The position numbers and the translations under genes are program-made. Under the pieces are notes generated by a model. It saw nothing but the letters and a program-made list of their open reading frames with translations, ran no database searches and was not told the DNA's origin. From Gari tellinella (Eukaryota > Mollusca > Bivalvia > Cardiida > Psammobiidae): a DNA stretch of 64,000 nucleotides. The stretch spans positions 20,674,001 through 20,738,000 of the forward strand of contig OV277863.1 in assembly GCA_922989275.2 (NCBI GenBank), written 5' to 3'. Positions 55,401 to 62,706 of the stretch are shown one piece after another (position 1 is the first letter of the stretch; every line of letters starts with the position of its first letter).

Positions 55401-58400
55401 ATTTAAGAAAGGTTTAGTTAGGCGAGCTTTGCTGTTCTCCGACAGCTCTTGTTTATATATTTTGCCTTGTGTGTCATATTCAATGTTAATATGTATTTGT
55501 CTGAAAAAAATCCGCACTTTGTTCTGTAAGATCTTAAGCATAAGTGAAGCAAAGTAGGCTGACGAATTATCTACATTCTTTTGTTCTATATGATTTAACA
55601 ATCCAACTAATGGAGAAATATTCAATTATCATTGAAAGGCTCCAAAACACAACTTTTAAATTGTAAGCCTTTTTGGAATATGGTAATTTGAATTAACATT
55701 TTCATGTCCTATATTCAAGGACATAATATATATATATATGACAGAAACTATGAAAATCTATGGTAAATCCTATGGTAGCATATATGCACCACCACTTAAC
55801 GTTTGCGAACCGATTCGTATTAATATCTCTTAGTTAACATTCGCAAACAGGTTCGCGTAAGTGTTTCACATAATCATCTAATAAGTGAAATCTCGAATAT
55901 TTTCATGAAAACTAGTTACCTTATCGTAACACGAATTTTGTCCTGTGAATCTATCGTGAACTAGAACGTGTTCGCGAACGCCAAGTAGAACGTTTTTGCG
56001 AACACTGATGCGAACCTTTTTGTGAACGAGTTCGGGAATTCAGTTATCATAAATAGAGCATGTTTTTTCGGGTTTCTTGGTTCTTTATCGATCATTTACT
56101 TGTACGATTCGTCAGAGGACTTTGGCCGTTACATTTGCAAACTGTTTGGATCAAGACGAGACGCCGCGTAACTCATCGCCTGATCTGAATTCAAACTATT
56201 TGGCGTTCATTACCAATCATATTTTATAATTTTCAAATTGCAGAAGCAATGATTATGAGTGGCAAACAGTTTCGATCCTTACGCGGCGTCTGATCTGGGT
56301 CCAAACTGTTTGTAAATGTTATAGTCGGGCTTAGCATGATAAAGGTTAAAACCACCGAGGGTATCTGCTTGGACCGGAGACAATATTTAGGTAACAATTC
56401 AAGAATCTGTTTGCGAGCGTCTTTGAGAATTGTTTTAATTTAATTAGATCTATCGAGTTATTGTTTTGGCAATACTGGGCACTATCCTATCACATCATGA
56501 TAACATAATTTTTTGGGGGAAATTCGCGCAACTGTGAACTACTAACACGAATCCGTTCGCGAACACTAAGTGGTTTAGTGTGGCTGATTTATGCCACCAT
56601 GAAATCCGTCTTTATAAGGTACCCTCTCATAAAATCTGTAATAGATAAAAAGAATTCCAGCCACAGCCAATCTTGGACATGCATTTTCTGAAATGTGATT
56701 TTCATGGTAAAACAGTTATATCAGTTACAGACCGTACAAAACCTGACCATGAGCTGCCTCACTCAATGAATGGTTAGCTTACAAAACTTTTGCCTTTTAT
56801 ACACTTTCTAATTAACTCTTTCAACACCATGGACCTATTTACAATATGTTAATTACATTTTCAAACAGTGTAGACCCAGGTCAGAGTGCTCCTATAGGAG
56901 TCCTCTGCTCAGGGTCTACACTGTTTGCTTTTATAAAACTACCCAAAATTCCAAGGAAACTGGTTGAAGTTTTGGTAACTGAAACGATCCACAATGGAAC
57001 ATCATAACCCAGAAGAGTTGCTTAGTGTTGAAAGAGTTAATACAGTGTATCCTGTTTCGTAAAGTCCATTAAAATGGAAAAGAATACCATAAAGCGCTCA
57101 TTTCCACACATCACTTTGTACATGTACATGATTTACTGTTTTGAAATAATAAAAAAAATGACATTGAATATATACATGCTACTGTTTTCCATTACTATTG
57201 CCCCTGCTTCATAAAGCAAAACTACATGCTCAATAGTTTTATCCCTTGTATGAGTTTTAACTTTCAAAAACTGTTTATAACCACTTATTATATACATATC
57301 GATGATTTATAGAGATTTCTCAGTTAGATAAATTTGATATCGTCACTGTTGATATCATCACTACATGTAGTGATGATATCACTTTTTGTGACGTCACGTC
57401 ATAATTAGTTTAGTGACGTCGCGGTAATCAATTTTGTGTGTGTTTTTCTGTAAAAGCGTCATTAAAATATAATTATATAATAAATAGAATAATCAATTCC
57501 TTTGAATAGATATGAAAAATATATCCCTCGAATGGGTTGTTATCTGGTTAAAAAACTCGTCCTGCGGACTCGTTTTTTAACCAGATAACAACCTATTCTC
57601 GTGATATATTTATATATCAATCCAAAGAAATTAATTATCCTCTCGCATGAGGTAGGATTTATAGATTGTACACTGTTTGCCCTTTCATTTGGTTGAAATA
57701 ACAAATGATGAATAACATAAAATAATTTCACACAATGCAGTAGATCAACCTTGATATTGTGCCGTCCACAAACAAACCTATCAAGTCCAATATACTTGGG
57801 TAAGCGATAGCAGGGTCATCATGTGCCTCTTGTTCTGGTTGCCATGCCAACCATGCGTAACATCTAGAAAGGTATTCATTTAAAAAATTATTGGTCTGAT
57901 TTCAATTTGGTTCTCATCAAAATATATCTTGATTAATAGACTTTCAATTTTGATCCGTCGAAAACCATGGCCGCAAGAGGGCGTGGTCATTTTCTGTGTT
58001 CGGTAATATCAAATTTAAAAACCTTCTAATTGTATTTTTGGCTATTTCTTTATGAGATTTTGTCAGTGTCATGTCCTTGATAAAATTTAGGTCATACATG
58101 AATATAGGTAAAATCGGGTCATAACGTAGGTCAAATCGCAGGAAAAGCTTTTGGCCACTGCAGGGGCCATATTTTTAGCCCAATTTTCTTAAAACTTGGT
58201 TCGAATGACCATCAAGTGACAAAAGCTAGGCAATGTATGAATATTGGTTATGTATGATTAAAAGGTAGGCCAGTAGGTCAAAACATAGAAAAGGCTTCTA
58301 AACACTATAGGAACTGTATTTTTTAGCCATAATTCAATAACACTTGCTCAGAATGATAACCTTGACCAATTCAAAAAGTGGGTCAGTAGGTCAAAGCATA

Positions 58401-61400
58401 GGAAAAGCTTCAGAGTACTCTAGGGTCCACATATTTTACCATAATTTCATAAAACAAAATGAGAATAATTACCTTGACATAATCTAGGTTATGTATGATT
58501 ATGGATTGTGTTTGACAAAACAGTAGGTCAGAATCAAAACAATAATAATGACCAGTATTTTGGCAATTAAACTTGCTAAGAATAATTACTAATGTATACA
58601 TGAATATGAGTTATGTCAGGTCAAAATGTAGGTCATTATGTCAAATAATAGGATAACCCTTTGAACACACTTGAGGCTTTATTGAAACCCAAACTAAATT
58701 AATCTTAGTCAGAATAATCATCTTGGCAATATCTAGGTCATTTGACCACCTATAAGCAAGACCTTCAGGGACATTTCAAGATTGTTTGTTCAATATCTAT
58801 AGATATCAAATCGTTGTCTTGCCCAGTAAGCTAATGTTCAATGTCCTCAAGTGATCAAAAAAGCCACATGGTCCTCATGTTCTATGATTAAGGTCAAAAG
58901 TCAAGGGAACATCCACCTGAAAGTAGTATGCAATACTCCGATATCCCAAGACCTAAATATATACTAAATTTTATATTATTAGCTGATGTGGCTCAGGCAA
59001 TATGGTCCGAACAAGCTTTTTTATACAATTTGGATCAAAGGTCAAGTTCACATTGGCCTCAAACTGGCATGCCAAACTCCGCTATCCTAAGATGTACTCT
59101 AGCTGATGTGTAGTAAATATGCCCCGGTCAAGCTTTTTTCTACAAATGAGGTAAAAGTTCAAGGTCACTTATCTATCTGAAAACGTTACGTTATGCTATG
59201 CCATCCCACGATGTACTCTCACGACAAAATGGGTATCTCTAGCTAGTTTTGTTTAGAAAATATACTAGACTTGTTAAGGCAATATCGATGTAAGTGTCAA
59301 ACAGTGTGCATGTACGACGGAGAATGTATTTAGTTATTGTTCCCAAAAAAAACGCGTTTATGCTAAAACGATTATGTCGTTTGCAAACAGTCCTGAGCCT
59401 GTTTAAAACGCCAGGTAAACTTTTGATAACTAATGGCTAACATTCTCAAAAAGCTGTCATTTTCTCCATTTTTTCATTGCGTTTAGGTTCGTGAAAACGG
59501 GAAAGAATAACGTTGTCCCTTATTGTATAATCTAGAGACTTTTGTATAGAGTTGCCGAAGAGAATCAAGTACAGTGCTCCCTCTCTGTACTGTTGTGTAT
59601 CGTTTAGATAGAGTTGTTATAGGGAGGGAACATTTGTACCATTAGAGTGTTGAGCATGACTTTGCTTACATTTACAAATAGTTTGAACCCAGATCACCTG
59701 TTTGTCACTCGTCTTTATGGGTTTTTTTCTGATAAAATGCCCAATAATTAACTTTGAGAATAAATAAAGCAAAGCACAATTTTAACCCTTTCATGATCAA
59801 ATTTTCGGGAGATTTTTACCCCTTCACAACTTTATTGTCATCTGCGTCAATATAGTTGTCTGCATGACACGTTTGAAAGTTAGATTTCAGGTTGTATGAC
59901 TTAATGAATATCGATACGAGTAACTAACAGTTTGGGTCCTGATCAGACGCCGCGTTACGCGTCGTCTGATCAGAACCCAAACTGTTTGAAATCGCGCTTT
60001 AAAGCCTCATTGATCTAGTGAACGGGTTAAGCAGATGATATTGCAGCAGTTAAAGGGTTAGACATAAATGTCTTGTTTGAAGAACGATCCATGTTGCAAG
60101 GAGGGAATGTTTGTGCTGTGCGGAGGGTCGTTTAATAAGGGAGCACTGTACTACACTTTCTGTTTACGGTCACCTTGCTTTAAGCTGTCGCCTGTCTTGT
60201 TAACCCTTTCCCCCATAGAAACGACTTTTAGCGGATATGATTTATTCATCCGCTGAAGAAAATAGTTCCAATTTAATAATTTAATATATATTATAGGGAA
60301 AATTTTCAATATATTCTAGCACAGGATAGCTTAAAGCAGGCTGAAAGTAAAGCAGAATGCGCCTTAAGCGCATTCTGCTTTACTTTCAACCTGCTTTAAG
60401 TAGTAACCTATTTTCAATTCTAGAAATAGGCTATCAGGTAAAGGGTTAAACAAGCGATTAGCCTTCCTTTTTGCGGTCGAAATAGAGAGGTTTTACTGTA
60501 CAATATAGACATGTGCTTACTTGTTACTGTAAGAGCCATGAACTGTAAGACCATGGTGGATGCTTGCCTCGCCCTTCTTCAAGTGGCCCAACACTGGCTT
60601 AAACTGTTCCATCTCTTCAGCCGTTAGCACTGTCTTTATAAAAACAGTAGCAATAGGTCAAGCTTGTAAATTATCACTACCACTCAATAGAAGTACAAAA
60701 CAGGCGGTTGGTTGGTACAGAAAAAACACCTTTTAGGCTAGTTGACTGTATTAAAGACATGTGACAGGTCAAAGCAAGGTGACAGTACAACAGAATGCTC
60801 CTGAATGAGCTTTCTATTTTACTATCACCTTAGTTTAAGCAGCCACCTGTTGTAAGTTTACGTAACATCTAATAATTAACACAATTTTACTGTACTCTTA
60901 ACACTATATTGATTTTAATAATAACTCTTAGTTTTGTTATAAATTTCTATCCCGTCATTAGCCGGGGCATAGGGTCCGTCCGTCCGCACGCTCGTCTATA
61001 CATAGTTACGTGAAAATCTGTTTGCCGCTCCAACAAACAAACATTTTTTCTATAATCCGGGTTTTGTGCGTGGCATATTATGCAGTACGTTTTTTCTTAC
61101 GTTTGCTATATTGCATGGCAGTTTGCAATTTCTACAACCTATCAGGTCTTATTAGTGTTTTTGACCAGGTATTTATTTTCGATGTTAGTGAATGACCTCG
61201 TTACAAGCTTTGTCCGTTAACATTTTCCAACTTGTCATTTTCTTCATTATATCACAATGCGTTAACCTTGGTTTTAACAGGAAAAAATAATGCCTTCTCC
61301 ATCGTATATCGTTGCGCAAGTTCTATATAGCCTACATATTCTGGACGTTCCGATATAGCTCAAATACTGTTAATTTATTCCTCCACTGGGGACAATAGCT

Positions 61401-62349
61401 TCAATTTATACAGTAATAAACATGTACTATAAGAAATAGCCAACTGATTACCTTAATTGAATCAATATCCTTAAAAGTGAAATCTGTTACCGGTAGAGGT
61501 TCCCCACCATTCCTTGACCACCTGCCAATTAAAAATAACCATTGTTTAAAACAATTAAATTGGTCTTAGTCCTATTCTAATGAAACCGGGTGGAATCTGC
61601 CCCGTCTATCCTAACAGGTGGTAGTTTCAAGCAGGCTGCAAATAAATCAGAATGCGCATTGAAGCGCATTCTGCTTTACTTTCAACGTGTTTTAAGTGGT
61701 CAACTATTTTAAATACTAGAACCGAGCTTTAGGGTAATGGGTAATTTCTTCTCTATTAGTTCCGTCGGATTTTTTTTCTGCCCCGCAAAAAATAGCGCCT
61801 TAGACACATATATTTGCTACTTAGAGATGAACTCAAATGTGGCTTCACTGATTGTACTAAAAATATACACAGTATAATCTATGAAATCTGGGCTACCCAA
61901 AACTAAATGTTTATGAACACCGAACAATAGTTTTGGTCTCAAAGCGTTTGTTCTTCTTTAAACCCTTTATCTCATTGTCTGTTTCTAGTTTTGAAGACAG
62001 GTCATCACTTAAAACAGGCGCACCATGTTTTACTTTCACCTAGCATTAAGCTACCATAAACTAGGCCATAGAAACTATTTTTTAATTAGCATATTCATGA
62101 CTGCATCAAGTGGAACTATTTTCTTCATTGGAGAAATACATTTATGGCGTATAAAAGACGAATATATTTATGGAGAAATAGGTTAGTGATTTCAAGAATT
62201 AACTATTGTCTACATTTTAGTGCATTGTTTTGCGTTTCGTTTCGTTTAAACAGGAAGGAATAACATCTCTATTAGATCTACCTGTGTGATCCAGGAATAT
62301 ACTGCAGGCCTCCGTTTTCTTCCGTTTGGTCCTCTAATGCAATGTGCAC
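52423..62349 (-). CDS. Phytanoyl-CoA dioxygenase (PhyH) family protein, C-terminal half
   Basis: Five exons joined in phase: 62349-62282, 61521-61452, 60633-60521, 53891-53783 and 52482-52423 (stop TAA), 139 residues. The family comprises Fe(II)/2-oxoglutarate oxygenases; known members alpha-hydroxylate phytanoyl-CoA or act on other small molecules, so the substrate here is unknown. Motifs in order: ALEDQTEENGGLQYIPGSH, the core strand before the loop; WSRNGGEPLPVTDFTFKDI; KKGEASIHHGLTVHGS, where the last His fits the distal iron ligand; SDKPRRTAIVNYFQDGVYS, with the Arg expected to bind the 2-oxoglutarate carboxylate; and GEKMSGQFFPIVFDPQW at the C-terminus. The HxD iron motif would lie in missing upstream exons beyond 62349. 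No frameshift or stop interrupts the exons. Introns are 760, 818, 6629 and 1300 nt and packed with MITEs. AATAAA overlaps the stop codon. Subfamily not assigned. Confidence 0.92.
52790..52880. mobile_element. Family B relic lacking one palindrome arm
   Basis: AGTACACTTGTCTTATGCTA, then ACAGTGTAGACCCAGATCAG, GGGTTCTGAAGGAAACTGAA: the left arm joins directly to the downstream family interior (AAACTGAAATTGTCCATTT), so the right arm is deleted. Confidence 0.5.
52885..53077. mobile_element. MITE family D copy with shortened palindrome
   Basis: TA-TAGTAAAACCTCTCTGTTA ... GTAGGAGAGGTTTTACTG-TA. The central hairpin is cut down to AAGGTGACAGTGTTACTGTC, so the CAGAAAGCTCC inner arms are lost. Confidence 0.7.
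53111..53362. mobile_element. MITE family C copy
   Basis: TTAA-CCCTTTACCTGATAG and TTGGTAAAGGG-TTAA. Palindrome about 53157-53234 with AGAATGCGCCTTAGGGCGCA centre. It is in the P4-P5 intron. Confidence 0.8.
53441..53572. mobile_element. 132-bp foldback element
   Basis: CTTATAAAGCGATTGTGTTG ... CAACACAAACGCTTTATAAG. Arms of about 60 bp also include TGATTGGTCATATTTGA-type text facing CTGACCAATCAAATG. An older copy appears at 3298-3372 (CTTATAAAGCATTTGAGTTG). Confidence 0.7.
53582..53777. mobile_element. Family F MITE abutting PhyH exon P4
   Basis: A palindrome (AAACAGTTTGGAGCCTGGTC facing GATGTGGCTCCGAACTATTT) at about 53646-53711 and an end ACCATCCTCACTG-TA at 53764-53777. The terminal TA is separated from exon P4 by 5 nt. 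The other end is degraded. Confidence 0.6.
53783..53891 (-). CDS. PhyH exon P4 with 2OG-binding Arg region
   Basis: Acceptor GTTATCTTCTTCAG, donor CCAAAG-GTAAAT. Completes Lys, then SDKPRRTAIVNYFQDGVYSD, TDDEIFKGTKGVRVPK. Transposon ends lie 21 nt upstream and 5 nt downstream. Confidence 0.93.
53913..54164. mobile_element. MITE family C, 21 nt upstream of PhyH exon P4
   Basis: TTAA-CCCTTTCCCCCATAG and GGTAAAGGG-TTAA, 252 bp. The palindrome (54041-54116) is nearly perfect around GCGCCTTAGGGCGC. It is the inverted relative of the copy at 53111, 550 bp away. Confidence 0.85.
54165..54817. other. Intronic sequence with MITE fragments
   Basis: A TTAA-CTCTAGCGAGGAGTAAACTC start at 54266 runs into ACAGTGTAGACCCTGCAG (family B-like), then joins a family D right end, GATAAAGAGGTTTAACTG-TA, at 54425. 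This looks like two truncated MITEs fused. The rest is unassigned. Confidence 0.4.
54818..55453 (+). mobile_element. Helitron/Helentron-like element with three ~187-bp repeats
   Basis: After five Ts it starts AGCTCGCCTATTCGGAGAAT and ends TTAGGCGAGC, TTTGCTGTTCTCCGACAGCT (hairpin), CTTGTT. A 17-G run lies near its start (54838-54854). Units begin GTTTTGGGGTAAGTGTTGTA near 54903 and 55092, with a third near 55268. Confidence 0.6.
55760..56612. mobile_element. TIR element with repeated GTTCGCGAAC motifs
   Basis: The left end CCTATGGTAGCATATATGCA ... CCACTTAACGTTTGCGAACC and the right end GTTCGCGAACACTAAGTGG ... TTTATGCCACCATGAAATCC are inverted. GTTCGCGAAC and half-site variants recur about nine times, mostly at 55800-56035. 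Two decayed A-type palindromes (56135-56205 and 56258-56317) lie inside. Confidence 0.5.
56812..57040. mobile_element. MITE family B, copy 4
   Basis: TTAA-CTCTTTCAACACCATGG to TTAGTGTTGAAAGAG-TTAA. The palindrome (56862-56930) holds CAAACAGTGTAGACCCAGGT facing CAGGGTCTACACTGTTTGC. Confidence 0.8.
57351..57380. repeat. Perfect 30-bp palindrome
   Basis: GATATCATCACTACA / TGTAGTGATGATATC with no spacer. It lies in a TGACGTCA-rich stretch (57388-57420). Confidence 0.85.
57490..57625. mobile_element. Foldback inverted repeat
   Basis: GGGTTGTTATCTGGTTAAAA facing TTTTAACCAGATAACAACC, centre ACTCGTCCTGCGGACTCGT. Weaker symmetry extends outward through ATATATCC / GATATATT to about 57490 and 57625. 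No protein. Confidence 0.6.
57781..59240 (+). mobile_element. Helitron-like repeat interior with ~140-bp units
   Basis: A 3' end at about 57803-57835 (AAGCGATAGCAGGGTCATCA, TGTGCCTCTTGTT) is followed by a second member. Units with TAGGTCAAANCATAGNAAAA, GGCTTCTAAACACTATAGG and TTTTAGCCATAATT recur near 58125, 58275 and 58395. No gene. Confidence 0.45.
59304..59530. mobile_element. MITE family F relic
   Basis: CGACGGAGAATGTATTTAGT with AACGCGTTTATGCTAAAACG at the left, and CGGGAAAGAATAACGTTGTC at the right. The palindrome is reduced to a stub (CAAACAGTCCTGAGCCTGTT). Confidence 0.5.
59570..60150. mobile_element. MITE family E, copy 4, split by a family A MITE
   Basis: TA-CAGTGCTCCCTCTCTGTAC and AATAAGGGAGCACTG-TA. 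The E palindrome is truncated (TTTGAACCCAGATCACCTGT). A family A element occupies a TTAA at ACAATT-TTAA. Confidence 0.7.
59782..60030. mobile_element. MITE family A, copy 5, nested in family E
   Basis: TTAA-CCCTTTCATGATC and CTAGTGAACGGG-TTAA. The palindrome (59927-59990) is CAGTTTGGGTCCTGATCAGA, core GCGTTACGC. The flanks ACAATT / GCAGATGATATTGCAGCAG match the empty site at 1899-1926. Confidence 0.85.
60151..60500. mobile_element. Right part of a family D MITE, split by family C
   Basis: CTGTTTACGGTCACCTTGCT, TTAAGCTGTCGCCTGTCTTG precedes the insertion. ACAAGCGATTAGCCTTCC ... AATAGAGAGGTTTTACTG-TA follows it. The end is 20 nt from the donor of PhyH exon P3. Confidence 0.65.
60200..60449. 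mobile_element. MITE family C nested in family D
   Basis: TTAA-CCCTTTCCCCCATAG and CAGGTAAAGGG-TTAA. The palindrome (60327-60402) has CAGAATGCGCCTTAAGCGCA in its centre, slightly shortened. Confidence 0.8.
60521..60633 (-). CDS. PhyH exon P3 with distal iron-ligand His
   Basis: Acceptor TTTTTATAAAG, donor AACAA-GTAAGC. Encodes TVLTAEEMEQFKPVLGHLKK, GEASIHHGLTVHGSYSN plus two bases of a Lys codon. Confidence 0.92.
60740..60894. mobile_element. MITE family D relic
   Basis: AAAGCAAGGTGACAGTACAA faces TTTTACTATCACCTTAGTTT and the right end is ACACAATTTTACTG-TA. The left end is degraded. Confidence 0.55.
60895..61451. other. Unassigned intronic sequence
   Basis: A C(C)GGGGCATAGGGTCCGTCC phrase near 60963 recalls the TATGCCCC repeats. 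No exon seen. Confidence 0.3.
61452..61521 (-). CDS. PhyH exon P2
   Basis: Acceptor TTTTTAATTGGCAG, donor ATTAAG-GTAATC. Completes Arg, then WSRNGGEPLPVTDFTFKDID, SIK, ending in phase 0. Confidence 0.9.
61590..61745. mobile_element. MITE family C relic
   Basis: ATCAGAATGCGCATTGAAGC, GCATTCTGCTTTACTTTCAA in the centre, right end AGGGTAATGGGTAA. Ends mutated. Confidence 0.5.
61960..62195. mobile_element. MITE family C relic
   Basis: AAACCCTTTATCTCATTGTC at the left, CTTAAAACAGGCGCACCATG facing TTTTACTTTCACCTAGC, and ATTTATGGAGAAATAGGTTAG at the right. The inner palindrome is mostly lost. Confidence 0.45.
62282..62349 (-). CDS. PhyH exon P1
   Basis: Acceptor TTTTCGATGTTCTAG, donor CACAG-GTAGAT. 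Encodes VHIALEDQTEENGGLQYIPG, SH and two bases of the next codon. Confidence 0.9.
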
Positions 62350-62369
62350 CTAGAACATCGAAAACAACT

Positions 62370-62589
62370 TTAACCCCTTCACTGCCATGACGTCATCAAA
62401 TTTAAACAATTATTATCGTCTGCTTCTATTTCTAAAAAACAATTTTTAGGTATTTTGACTTAAGAAATATTGAAAAGAGTGTCAAATAGTTTGGATCCTG
62501 ATCAGACGCCGCGTAACGCGGCGTCTGATCAGGATCCAAACTGTTTGCAAATAACTACTGTATTCGGGGTAAGGCAGTGAAGGGGTTAA
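62370..62589. mobile_element. MITE family A, 20 nt upstream of PhyH exon P1
   Basis: TTAA-CCCCTTCACTGCC and GGCAGTGAAGGGG-TTAA, a perfect 13-bp TIR. The palindrome (62488-62549) is CAGTTTGGATCC..TGATCAGA-type, core GCGTAACGC, arms identical. Right TTAA shared with the next element. Confidence 0.88.
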
Positions 62590-62706
62590 CTCTTTCCCTG
62601 GCAAGCACGTCTCCACAAGCATTTGCAAACAGTACGGATCCTGGTATGATATATAAGTCCAAACTGTTTATGTTAGTGTTATCGAGTTTGGGCCCGAAAG
62701 AGTTGA
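62586..62706. mobile_element. Short TTAA-type MITE remnant
   Basis: TTAA-CTCTTTCCCTGGC and GGGCCCGAAAGAG-TTGA. GCAAACAGTACGGATCCTGG faces GTCCAAACTGTTTATG, without an inner hairpin. The right TTAA has mutated to TTGA. Confidence 0.5.

Noticed and set aside
57540..57731. Minus-strand frame over the foldback at 57490
   Set aside because: Half of it reads through the palindrome; no domain seen.
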